Of a stretch of 64,000 nt of DNA, positions 6,873-15,415 are shown one piece after another. The notes beneath the pieces are model-generated. The model made no database searches. It had not been told where the DNA came from and saw only the letters and a program-made list of their open reading frames with translations. The position numbers and the translations under genes were made by a program. How positions within the stretch are numbered: the first letter of the stretch is position 1; each line of letters starts with the position of its first letter. Source of the stretch: Oscillospiraceae bacterium (GTDB lineage: Bacteria > Bacillota > Clostridia > Oscillospirales > Oscillospiraceae); contig JAFVMW010000072.1 of the NCBI GenBank assembly GCA_017506735.1, positions 1-64,000 on the forward strand, read 5' to 3'.

Positions 6873-8828
6873 TTACTTCATCCCCCTTACAGCGTTTTTG
6901 CCCATCTTGATCATGGTGACCAGAGGAATCTTGGAGGAGCAGATGTACTCGCAGCAGCGGCACTCCATGCAGTCCATGATGTTCTTTTCTTTCAGTGCCA
7001 CAGGGTCCATTACCTGCTTGGCGAAGTACAGGGGCTTCAGCTCCATGGGGCACACGTCCACGCAGCGGCCGCACTTGATGCACTCATTGGGCTCGGAGTG
7101 GTCGGTGTCGATGGCGATGATGCCGTTGGAGCCCTTCATAATGGGGGTGTCCAGGGTGGTCTGGGGGAAGCCCATCATGGGGCCGCCGGCCTTGACGGTC
7201 ACGTCGTCGCCCTGAATGCCGCCGCAGGCAGCCACCAGGTCGGCAGCGGAGGTACCGATCTTGACGATGAAGTTGCCGGGGTTGGGGATGTACTTGCCGG
7301 TGACGGTGGTGATGCGCTCCACAAGAGGCATACCGGTCTTGATGGCATCGGCAATGGCCTTGACGGTGGAAACGTTGCTGACGCAGGCACCCACGTCGGC
7401 AGGCAGCTTGCCGGAGGGAACGGAACGGCCCAGGGCACGCTTGATGAGCATTTTCTCACCGCCCTGGGGGTACTGGGTGGAAACCTCCAGAACCTCGATG
7501 CCCTCGATGTCGGCGGTCTTTTCCCGGAGCAGGGCGATGGCATCGGGCTTGTTCTCCTCGATGACGATGATGCCCTTGGGAGCGGCAACGGTCTTCATTT
7601 CGGCCTGCAGACCGAAGATGATGTCGTCCGCGTACTCCAGCAGCATCCGGTGGTCGGCGGTCAGCATGGGCTCGCACTCACAGGCGTTGACCAGCACGGC
7701 CTCGATGGGCTTGCCGGGGTTGAGCTTGACGTAGGTGGGGAAGCCTGCGCCGCCCATGCCCACGATACCGGCATTCTTGACGATGTCGATGATCTCGGCA
7801 GGAGTCAGCTCCTCCAGAGATTTGTTGGGCTTCACGGACTCGTGGAGCTCGTTCTTGAAGTCGTTCTCCACAACGACAGCCATGCAGGTGCCACGGGAAG
7901 CGTGGGGACGCTCTTCAATGGCAACCACGGTACCGCTGATGGAGGAGTGGATGGGTGCGGAGATAAAGCCGGCCTGCTCGCCGAGCTTCTGGCCAACCTT
8001 CACATAGTCGCCCACTTCCACACAGGCGGTGGCAGGTGCGCCCAGGTGCATGGACAGGGGGAACACGGCGGTCTTGGGCTCGGGGAAGCGGACCAGGGGC
8101 AGGGACTCGGTGCGCTCCTTACCCTCTACGGGGTGGACACCGCCGTACCAGCCGTCAAAGCGCTTCTCGCGGATGGACTTGACATAGTCATTGATGACCT
8201 TGAAATTGACCTTGGAGTAGTCACGGATCTGGACGGGCTGGCTGGTCAGCTCCTCCAGACGGCCCTGCTGGGCAAGGCGCTGCTGGATCTTCTCCCAGGC
8301 GCAGTCCTTGTCGGGGCTGACCTCGCACTTGCCGTTCTTGGCACCGCCGCACTGGCCGTTAACCAGGCTCTTGGAGCAGTCCACGATGGGGCAGATGCCG
8401 CCGGTCATGTTCAGGTAGCACTGTGCGCAGGCATCGCAGGCCTTCTTGGTCAGAGCCATGCCGTGGTGGCCGGTGTAATTCAGGGAATCACAGGCGGCGT
8501 AAACGGGAAGCTCCTCAATGGCGGCGATGGTCTGCACGCCCAGGCCGCAGGAGATCACGAAAATGCTCTCGGTGCCCTCGGGGATGGCTTCAATCAGCTT
8601 CCGGTCGGTCTGGGTCTTGTTGCACAGGAAATCGATGTTGATGCTGCCGGTGACGGTCTTGCCCTGTGCGGCGGCAAGGGCCTTGAATGCTTCGCAATCC
8701 GGTTCATCAATGGTTTCAAATTCCTTGAAACACTTGTTGCAAGCAATGACGAAAATGTTGTCGGTACCAGCCAGAACGGAGGCCAGCTCGTCTTCTGCTT
8801 TCAACTTATACTTGGTATAGTTTTCCAA
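6873..8828 (-). CDS. MetV-RnfC fusion (RnfC2-type electron-input subunit)
   Basis: 651 aa. Residues 1-205 are a second MetV-like domain with the same cysteine cluster as the separate MetV (131-168). Residues about 230-651 are RnfC-like: an N-terminal barrel-sandwich segment, the NADH/FMN site GMGGAGFP (357-364), NACECEPMLTADHRML, then two 4Fe-4S motifs, CxxCxxCxxxC at 583-593 and another at 620-630. No other rnf gene is nearby, so this is not the membrane Rnf complex but probably the NADH-oxidising module of the MetFV complex. The TTG at 8826-8828 is chosen because GGAAGGTGAG lies just upstream. It leads the operon. Confidence 0.85.
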   Translation of the reverse strand: MENYTKYKLKAEDELASVLAGTDNIFVIACNKCFKEFETIDEPDCEAFKALAAAQGKTVTGSINIDFLCNKTQTDRKLIEAIPEGTESIFVISCGLGVQTIAAIEELPVYAACDSLNYTGHHGMALTKKACDACAQCYLNMTGGICPIVDCSKSLVNGQCGGAKNGKCEVSPDKDCAWEKIQQRLAQQGRLEELTSQPVQIRDYSKVNFKVINDYVKSIREKRFDGWYGGVHPVEGKERTESLPLVRFPEPKTAVFPLSMHLGAPATACVEVGDYVKVGQKLGEQAGFISAPIHSSISGTVVAIEERPHASRGTCMAVVVENDFKNELHESVKPNKSLEELTPAEIIDIVKNAGIVGMGGAGFPTYVKLNPGKPIEAVLVNACECEPMLTADHRMLLEYADDIIFGLQAEMKTVAAPKGIIVIEENKPDAIALLREKTADIEGIEVLEVSTQYPQGGEKMLIKRALGRSVPSGKLPADVGACVSNVSTVKAIADAIKTGMPLVERITTVTGKYIPNPGNFIVKIGTSAADLVAACGGIQGDDVTVKAGGPMMGFPQTTLDTPIMKGSNGIIAIDTDHSEPNECIKCGRCVDVCPMELKPLYFAKQVMDPVALKEKNIMDCMECRCCEYICSSKIPLVTMIKMGKNAVRGMK

Positions 8829-8925
8829 TTGCTCACCTTCCTTACGAAATAGGTAAAACCTTATGCTTTTTCCAAACCGCGTTCCCTGTAAGCGGGGGAA
8901 GCGGTCGGGCTTCGGGGAATCAATC

Positions 8926-8957
8926 GTGTTATACCGATATAACACATACTGATTATA
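8926..8957 (-). promoter_or_regulatory. promoter and operator candidate of the metF operon
   Basis: Minus-strand consensus TATAAT lies at 8952-8957 (the -35 is weak). A perfect inverted repeat GTGTTATA-N4-TATAACAC (8926-8945) follows immediately downstream, over the expected start site. A long leader of about 100 bases then runs to the TTG start. Confidence 0.5.
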
Positions 8958-9015
8958 GCACATCACAATGGCTTAATCTAGTCCGAATCTTACCTTTTTG
9001 ACAGAAAAAACCAAG

Positions 9016-9045
9016 AAGACGCACCGCGTTTTCACGGTGCGTCTT
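9016..9045 (-). terminator. terminator of the 1443-aa SLH gene
   Basis: An 11-bp stem (9016-9026 with 9035-9045) with an 8-base loop. On the minus strand it is followed by CTTGGTTTTTTCTG, just past the stop at 9057. Confidence 0.8.
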
Positions 9046-9056
9046 TGGCGGTCGGA

Positions 9057-12000
9057 TTATTTGACGGCCCGGTACAGGAAGGTGACCACCTGTGCCCGGG
9101 TGCAGGGGGCGTTGGGGGAGAACAAACCGTTTCCGGTGCCGGCGGTGATGCCCTGCTCCACGGCCCAGAGGACGGGATCGCAGAAGTAGGCCTCCTCTGT
9201 CACATCGGTGAAGGGGACGGCATCAGACTCAGGAGCCGGGGTGCCGAAGGTTCTCCACAGGAAGGTGACTACCTGTGCCCGGGTGCAGGACGCGTTGGGG
9301 GAGAAAAGGCCGTTTCCGGTGCCGGCGGTGATGTTCTGCTCCACAGCCCAGAGGACAGCGTCATAGTAGTAGCTGCCGGGATCCACATCGGTGAAGGGGT
9401 TCTCCTGGGATTCCGGGGCAGGGCAGCCCTGGCTCCGCCAGAGGAAGGTGACCACCTGTGCCCGGGTGCATTCATTGTTGGGGGCGAAGGTGGTGGGACT
9501 GGTACCGGCGGTGATGCCGTTTACCATGGCCCAGAGGACACTGTCATAGAAGAAATCCGTTTCCTTCACATCGGTGAAGGGGTTATCCATGGAGATTCCG
9601 CAGCGGCCGCAGCGGATATCCTCCCACACGTGGCCCAGGGGATCAACAGGGTCGGTGGTGTACCGGTCGCCGCAGGAGCAGGTGTGGAGGGTGTAACCGG
9701 CTTCCGTACAGGTAGGCTCAATGACCTGGGCGGTGTAGCTGTGGCCGGTGGCAGGAATGGGCTGGGTTTCTTCCGCGTCACAGCGGCTGCAATCCCGGCG
9801 CTCCAGACCGGCTTCCGTGCAGGTAGGCGCGGTTACGGCCTGCCAGGCGCCGAAATCATGGCCCAGAGGCTCTGTGTAATCCCCCACATACTCTGCGCCG
9901 CAGTGGCAGTGATACTCGGTATAGCCTCCCTCAGTGCAGGTGGGGGCGGTGACGAAGGCAGTGTAGGAATGCTCCGTTACGGGAATCTCCCGGGTTTCTC
10001 TCAGACCGCACCGGAAGCAGTCCCGGACTTCCTCGCCGGGTTCGGTACAGGTGGGGGGCGTGATGGCGGCCCAGCTGCTGAAGTTATGACCAGCGGGCTC
10101 TGTGTAGTCATCGGTATACTGGTGGGAGCAGCGGAAGCACCGGTAGATGGTGTAGCCGCCTTCATAGCAGCCGGGTTCCACCACGGTGGTCACATAGTCA
10201 TGCTCGCCCAGGGGCAGATCCCGGTACTCCGCAAAGCCGCAGCGGCTGCACCGCTGCACTTCATAGCCGTACTCGATGCAGGTGGATTCCTGAACCAGCT
10301 CCCAGTCTCCCAGATCATGGCCCAGGGGATCTACATAGTCGCCCCGATACCAGTCGCCGCAGACATCACAGCTGTAGTCGGTATAGCCCTGGTACGTACA
10401 GCTTGCAGGGGTGACGCTGGTGCTGTACTGATGGGGCAGAGGGGCGATTTCCTCCAGCCAGGAATCACCGCACCGCAGGCATTCCTGCCGCTGGGTGCCG
10501 GTGTGGCTACAGGAGGGCTCATAGATGACGACCCATTCGCCGGGCTCATGGCCCAGAGGATCCACATAATCATCCACATAGCTGTCGCCGCAACTGGAGC
10601 AGATGTAGGTGGTGTAGCCCTGGTCGGTGCAGGTGGGTTCGGTGACCCGGGGGATGTAGTCGTGGCCCAGATCCTCCTCCACGCCGGAGCCGTCCTGAAG
10701 AAGCTGCCGCCAGCTGAGCTGATTCAGCCGCATATAGTCATTGCCGCAGGTAAACCAGGAAACATGATCGCTGTCCGTGAGGATGGGCTGACAGTCAGAC
10801 AGACGGCAGTCCAGCTTCACAGTACGGGTCAGAAGGGAGCCGCTGCCGTCCACCAGAACGGCGCAGGTCCAAGCCTGATCCCAGTTGTACTCCGACTCCC
10901 GCTCCTCCCACAGAACCAGGAACAGGCCGTCGGAAATGGACACCAGTTGGGGGGTGGAAACGAACACAGCCGTTCCTTCCGAATAATCAGTGAGCCAGAT
11001 GATATCACTCCGGGTCAGCTCCTGGTCTGCCACGGCAAGGAACACATTGCGCACATTCTGGGGATGCCAGGTGGCCGGGTCAGTCTGATCCACAGAGTTG
11101 CCCACCACCAGGCAGCTGTCGGCGGACAGCTCCAGGCCGCCCAGGGAAACGCCGGTGTAGTTGTCGCCGGTCCGGCCCACAATGTTCAGCAGGTTCAGGC
11201 TCCGGGCGTTGGTCAGGCTTCCGTCGATGGAGGCCCGGGTCAGAACCACAGAACGGGGGTGGGCATCGCCGTGGTCAGCCCGGAAGATGTACCGGTCATT
11301 GGTACGGATGCGCTGACCGAAGGAGTGGCTGACGTAGCCATAGGAAATGTTCATCACGTCATACCACTGATCCACCACGGTCATGGTCTGCTGGTCAATG
11401 GCGAAGGTCATATTGGCCTGGTGATTGCGGCCGTCGGAGCTGGTGTACATCTCATGGCAGGTGTGCAGATAGAGAATGCCGTTCTGCTCGGCGAAATCCG
11501 CGGTGCCTGCGTCAAAGGGAACGGTGGTGTTGGCACCCAGGATGGAGCAGTGATCCAATCTCTGCCAGTCCTTGGTGTAGCGGACGACGCGCAGAACCTC
11601 GGCTGAATTGTCTTCCGCCTGGTTGGTCTGGCCGTAGAGCAGGAAATTGTAGTCCTGTCCGGCGAAGAAGCCGCCGAAGAGGGGCAGCTCTGCAGGGATG
11701 ATTACCTCGGAAAGCAGTGCAAAGGCGCTGTCATACCGGGCTACCACCACGCCGGTGTCAGAAACGTACTGGACGCGCTCCAGCACCCCGTCCCTCTGGG
11801 ACAGGAAGGAGGTCTTGGGAGCGTCCCACATGATGTAGTCCTGGCAGCTCAGATTGTGCGCGCCGGTGCCTTCCAGGGCAGCAAAGGCGGAGTCGGGGAT
11901 CTGGCTGGCTGTTACGGTAACGGTGCAGACTGCCCGGTAAACCCCATCCGGGGAGGACAGGGTGATCTCCACGGTACCGGGACGAAGGGCGGTGACGCGG

Positions 12001-13388
12001 CCGCTGGGGGAAAGAAAAACGATGTCCGGAGCGGAAATGTCCCACTGGGTCAGCTTGGTCTGCACATAGGTGTCGGCGTTGGTGACAAGGGTCAGAAACT
12101 GGCCCACCTCCAGGGTATAAGAGCTCTGGGCAAAGGCCAGGTCCTCCGGGGCAACGCTGCTGTCCATGTCAAACAGACGGGTATTCCCGGGGAGATACCA
12201 GTTCTCCAGAATCCATTCCCAGTTGCCTGCGCTGCTGTGGTAGTACACGGTCAGACCGTCGGGCAGGGGGTAGAGCACCTGGGTGTTTGCCTTGGGCACC
12301 GGGCCTTCAAAGGTAACTTCGGACAGAGCAAAACAATACTCAAAGCAGAGATCCAGATCCCCAAGGGTGGAAGGCAGGGATATGGATTCCAGGGAAGGGC
12401 AGTAGGCAAAGGCGCCGTAGAAAATCTCCGTGACTCCCTCGGGGACCGTGACCTGCTTCAGCTCCGTCAGACCCCAGAAGGTATAGTAGCCGATGGAGGT
12501 GATGCCGGGCTCCAGGGTCAGGGTGCGGATGTCTGAGTACCATTCCGACCAGGGGGCAGGAGGGGCAGTGTAGGCAGACTCGTCAATGTTCATCAGATGA
12601 CCGTTGTATAAAACATCGAAGGCACCGTAATGGTCAGTGGGGCCGGTGCCGGAAATGGTCAGGTTGCCCTTGCCGTCCAGCTCCCAGGTCAGATTCTCGC
12701 CGCAGGTGCCGGTGACCAGGAAAACCTCGCCGCACCGGGTGCATTCCCCGTCCACCCAGTCATGACCGGAAGGAAGCACTTCGGTTTCTGTCAGACCGCA
12801 GTAGTCACAGACCCGGCTCAGCAGGCCCTCTGATGTACAGGTGGCAGGGGTGGTGACGGTTTCGGTGAACTGATGGGACTGCTCCATGGTCACAGTAAAG
12901 GATCCGGAAGCATAGGCGAAGTAGAAGCAGGCGGTCAGATAATAGGTCTTGCCTGCGGTCAGCAGCATGGTCAGGGAGAAATTGTTGCCCTCGCCGCTGT
13001 CGTCATCATAGGTGGCTTCCGTTCCGTCCTCAATGATGCCGAAGGTGTCGTCGTCGGAAACGGCATAGAAGGTGTACAGATCCGTGGTCTCCGGGATGAA
13101 ACGGAAATAGGCGGCGGTGTTGGGGGCCAGGGCCACGATGGTTTCCGTGTCCGGTTCCAGGAAGGGAGCGGTGAGAAGCTCCGGCGGCAGCTCCTCCTGG
13201 CTGTTCCGGGAGAGACTGAGATTTTTGGGCAGACCGGATTTGTCCCGGTCCTGGGGAATGGCGGGAGGATTGGTCAGCCCGGGGTGATCGCTGCCCTGGG
13301 GGAGGGCAATGGCAGCGGAAGCCCGGAGGGGCGCCAGGGAAAAGAACATGGTCAGAGCCAGAAGCAGGGCCATAAGCCGTTTTGTCAT
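9057..13388 (-). CDS. large secreted SLH-anchored repeat protein
   Basis: 1443 aa from MTKRLMALLLAL. It has a Sec signal peptide (about 1-26), a domain around 90-170 with a Cys-pair unit, a BspA-type leucine-rich segment (LTLEPGITSIGYYTFWGL, about 290-350), a Big_2-like Ig segment (about 440-510), a roughly 380-residue region of probable beta structure, and nine tandem 36-40-residue units of the type EPTCTxxGYTxYxCxxCGxxY ending in GH (about 920-1265). Three SLH domains finish it (1268-1443, each with FTDV...CTRAQVVTFLWR). SLH domains bind secondary wall polymers, so it is displayed on the surface. It probably has a binding role; I see no catalytic motif. Confidence 0.85.
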   Translation of the reverse strand: MTKRLMALLLALTMFFSLAPLRASAAIALPQGSDHPGLTNPPAIPQDRDKSGLPKNLSLSRNSQEELPPELLTAPFLEPDTETIVALAPNTAAYFRFIPETTDLYTFYAVSDDDTFGIIEDGTEATYDDDSGEGNNFSLTMLLTAGKTYYLTACFYFAYASGSFTVTMEQSHQFTETVTTPATCTSEGLLSRVCDYCGLTETEVLPSGHDWVDGECTRCGEVFLVTGTCGENLTWELDGKGNLTISGTGPTDHYGAFDVLYNGHLMNIDESAYTAPPAPWSEWYSDIRTLTLEPGITSIGYYTFWGLTELKQVTVPEGVTEIFYGAFAYCPSLESISLPSTLGDLDLCFEYCFALSEVTFEGPVPKANTQVLYPLPDGLTVYYHSSAGNWEWILENWYLPGNTRLFDMDSSVAPEDLAFAQSSYTLEVGQFLTLVTNADTYVQTKLTQWDISAPDIVFLSPSGRVTALRPGTVEITLSSPDGVYRAVCTVTVTASQIPDSAFAALEGTGAHNLSCQDYIMWDAPKTSFLSQRDGVLERVQYVSDTGVVVARYDSAFALLSEVIIPAELPLFGGFFAGQDYNFLLYGQTNQAEDNSAEVLRVVRYTKDWQRLDHCSILGANTTVPFDAGTADFAEQNGILYLHTCHEMYTSSDGRNHQANMTFAIDQQTMTVVDQWYDVMNISYGYVSHSFGQRIRTNDRYIFRADHGDAHPRSVVLTRASIDGSLTNARSLNLLNIVGRTGDNYTGVSLGGLELSADSCLVVGNSVDQTDPATWHPQNVRNVFLAVADQELTRSDIIWLTDYSEGTAVFVSTPQLVSISDGLFLVLWEERESEYNWDQAWTCAVLVDGSGSLLTRTVKLDCRLSDCQPILTDSDHVSWFTCGNDYMRLNQLSWRQLLQDGSGVEEDLGHDYIPRVTEPTCTDQGYTTYICSSCGDSYVDDYVDPLGHEPGEWVVIYEPSCSHTGTQRQECLRCGDSWLEEIAPLPHQYSTSVTPASCTYQGYTDYSCDVCGDWYRGDYVDPLGHDLGDWELVQESTCIEYGYEVQRCSRCGFAEYRDLPLGEHDYVTTVVEPGCYEGGYTIYRCFRCSHQYTDDYTEPAGHNFSSWAAITPPTCTEPGEEVRDCFRCGLRETREIPVTEHSYTAFVTAPTCTEGGYTEYHCHCGAEYVGDYTEPLGHDFGAWQAVTAPTCTEAGLERRDCSRCDAEETQPIPATGHSYTAQVIEPTCTEAGYTLHTCSCGDRYTTDPVDPLGHVWEDIRCGRCGISMDNPFTDVKETDFFYDSVLWAMVNGITAGTSPTTFAPNNECTRAQVVTFLWRSQGCPAPESQENPFTDVDPGSYYYDAVLWAVEQNITAGTGNGLFSPNASCTRAQVVTFLWRTFGTPAPESDAVPFTDVTEEAYFCDPVLWAVEQGITAGTGNGLFSPNAPCTRAQVVTFLYRAVK

Positions 13389-13458
13389 GAAAGATCCCTT
13401 CTTTTCAGAGTAATTGATCCTGTGTTTATCAGTCCGGGAGAACGAAATTGGAGCATGG

Positions 13459-13612
13459 CGAGCAACTGGCTCCCCTCTGAGGGGAGCTGGCCGCGAAGTG
13501 GACTGAGGGGTGGAAGGTGGCAATTATGTACCACTTCCGTTCCGCAGGCTTTCACCCCTCCGCCCAGTGTCCGCACTGGGCACCTCCCCTCAAGGGGAGG
13601 CTTTTGACGCTA
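13459..13612. repeat. dispersed GGCTCCCCTCTGAGGGGAGC-type repeat
   Basis: It lies in the roughly 340-base leader between the SLH gene and its promoter. It consists of nested inverted repeats: GGCTCCCCTC/GAGGGGAGC at the left, CCTCCCCT/AGGGGAGG at the right, and an internal CCCAGTGTCCGCACTGGG palindrome at 13563-13580. A related element lies at 54040-54177. No protein is encoded. Confidence 0.7.
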
Positions 13613-13659
13613 CAAACCGCAATATTCCTTCTTCAGCCGGCAGGATTTTCTTACTACAA

Positions 13660-13688
13660 TTTATACCATACAATCCCAGAAATGACAA
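13660..13688 (-). promoter_or_regulatory. promoter of the 1443-aa SLH gene
   Basis: Minus strand TTGTCA (13683-13688), a 17-base spacer and TATAAA (13660-13665). Transcripts would carry a leader of about 265 bases that includes the dispersed repeat. Confidence 0.55.
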
Positions 13689-13730
13689 GAAAAACCGGGA
13701 AACAGCGGTGCTGTTTCCCGGAGGGATTGG

Positions 13731-15308
13731 TTATGCGCAGGCCCGGTAGAGGAAGGTGACCACCTGGCCCCGGGTGCAGGAGCTGTTGGGGCCGAAATGG
13801 GTGTCATCCAAACCGGCGGTGATGCTGTTGCGCAGGGCCCAGCGGATGGCGGAATAGTAGTAGTCCGTGCTGGACACATCGATGAAGGGGTTGTATCCGC
13901 CGGAGACAGTGGGGGAACCGGAGTAACGCCAGAGGAAGGTGACTACCTGACCACGGGTGCAGGTCTCATTGGGCGCGAACCGGTTGACACTCATACCGGA
14001 GGTGATGCCCTTTTCCACTGCCCAGAGGACTGCCTTATAGAAGTAGTCCGAGGGCTTCACATCGGTGAAGAGGGTATGCCGGGTGCTGGGCTCCGGGGAA
14101 CCGGCAGCACGCCAGAGGAAGGTGACCACCTGGGCCCGGGTACAGGCCTGGTCGGGGGCGAAATGGCTGTCATCCATACCGGAGGTGATGCCCTGCTCCA
14201 GGGCCCAGAGAATGGGGCGGAAATAGTAGGCATCCGACGCCACATCCGCAAAGGGATTGTACAGGTCGTTGAAGGTTTCTGTTTCCACATGGCTTGCATC
14301 CCGGCGGCAGATCCGCTGGCGCAGGCCGTCCTCCTCGAAGGTGCATTCCCGGATGATTTCCCAGCTGCCCCAGTTGTGACCCAGGGCGGAGCGAACAACA
14401 GAGTCCCGGTCAATGGGCTTGGTTCCGGCGGCATCGGAATAGCACTTGCCGCAGAGGGTGCATTCATAATGGGAATAACAGCCGTTCTCGGTGCAGGTGG
14501 GGGCAATGCCGGGGACATAGGACAGATCGTGGACGTGCTCCACACTGTTGTAAAACCCTTCGATCTCAGAGGCGTTGTCGAACAGGGCATCGGAATAGCC
14601 GGAATCCCAGACGTGATCCTCTTCCCATTCAGACTGGCTGGTGACCATGAAATAATCATGGGTGATGGTGCCGGTTCGGGCGTAAATGGCGTGATCCATC
14701 CGGACATCCAGCCAGTAATACCGGCCGTTTACCAGAACGCAGTTCCATTTATGCTCCACACGGCTGCCGTCGCCGTTGATAAACTCACCGGGAATCAGCC
14801 GGCAGTCATAGCCCAGATGGCCCAGCAGCAGGGCAAGCAGGGCAGAATAATGGGCGCAGTTGCCGGAGCGGTACATCATCATTTCGTGGGCAAAAACCGC
14901 GATATAGTAGTTGCTGTCATAGGAGGCGCCCCAGGAATCGCTGCTGTAAGCATCCGCCAGCTCCGGACGGATCACAGCGTTGCCTTCTGTCAGAAGGGCG
15001 TTGGCTTCCTCCACGTATTTGGACACCTGGTCAAAAATAGCATCCTCGTCAAAGTAAACCGTGCCGTCCCAGCCGTCCCGGCTGCAGTTGCGGATCACCC
15101 AGTCATACACAGCCCGGATGATGGCACGATGGTCATTTCCCTCCGGAATGCTGATTTCGGAAAGCACCTGCTCGGCCATGTAATCCACATCGCCGTAGCC
15201 CACCAGGATGGGAATATTCGTGTATTTGGACGCTGCCGAAGCAGGAACGCAGATCAGACTGAAAAAGATCAGAATGGCCGTCACCAGGGACAAGGCCCGT
15301 TTGGTCAT
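13731..15308 (-). CDS. secreted transglutaminase-like protein with three SLH domains
   Basis: 525 aa. A signal peptide (1-26) precedes a transglutaminase-like/papain-fold domain (about 40-225) with a complete Cys-His-Asp triad: Cys151 in RSGNCAHYSA, His186 in VEHKWN and Asp201 in WLDVR. One Cys-rich unit follows (about 265-340, CTENGCYSHYECTLCGKCY), like those of the neighbouring 1443-aa protein. Three SLH domains are at about 350-525. Bacterial members act as peptidases or crosslinkers at the cell surface, and the substrate is unknown. The ATG at 15306-15308 has GGGGAT 7-11 bases upstream. The gene has its own consensus promoter. Confidence 0.88.
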   Translation of the reverse strand: MTKRALSLVTAILIFFSLICVPASAASKYTNIPILVGYGDVDYMAEQVLSEISIPEGNDHRAIIRAVYDWVIRNCSRDGWDGTVYFDEDAIFDQVSKYVEEANALLTEGNAVIRPELADAYSSDSWGASYDSNYYIAVFAHEMMMYRSGNCAHYSALLALLLGHLGYDCRLIPGEFINGDGSRVEHKWNCVLVNGRYYWLDVRMDHAIYARTGTITHDYFMVTSQSEWEEDHVWDSGYSDALFDNASEIEGFYNSVEHVHDLSYVPGIAPTCTENGCYSHYECTLCGKCYSDAAGTKPIDRDSVVRSALGHNWGSWEIIRECTFEEDGLRQRICRRDASHVETETFNDLYNPFADVASDAYYFRPILWALEQGITSGMDDSHFAPDQACTRAQVVTFLWRAAGSPEPSTRHTLFTDVKPSDYFYKAVLWAVEKGITSGMSVNRFAPNETCTRGQVVTFLWRYSGSPTVSGGYNPFIDVSSTDYYYSAIRWALRNSITAGLDDTHFGPNSSCTRGQVVTFLYRACA

Positions 15309-15347
15309 AGAAACATCCCCTTTGCAAAATAGTTACAATATGATACT

Positions 15348-15376
15348 ATTATATACTTTTTGAATCCGGAATGCAA
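15348..15376 (-). promoter_or_regulatory. promoter of the transglutaminase-SLH gene
   Basis: Minus strand TTGCAT (15371-15376), a 17-base spacer and consensus TATAAT (15348-15353). Confidence 0.65.
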
Positions 15377-15415
15377 TAGTTTTGTAAGCCAAACGGAAAA
15401 AGAAATCCGAGTTTT

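Noticed and set aside
6873..8828. Part of a membrane Rnf complex
   Set aside because: No rnfA, B, D, E or G genes are adjacent, and the RnfC part is fused to MetV in a metF operon.
6567..8852. Long plus-strand open frame (761 codons) opposite the MetV-RnfC gene
   Set aside because: It is rich in Gly, His, Val and Asp without domain structure, a typical antisense shadow of a high-GC gene. The minus-strand reading gives complete MetV and RnfC motifs.
9600..10700. Possible CRISPR array or tandem DNA repeat
   Set aside because: The periodicity comes from coding repeats (EPTCTxxGYT units) in frame with a protein; units are imperfect and there are no unique spacers.
9045..11606. Long plus-strand open frame (853 codons) opposite the SLH protein
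   Set aside because: It is an antisense shadow of a repetitive gene; its own repeats come from the SLH and Cys-rich repeats on the other strand.
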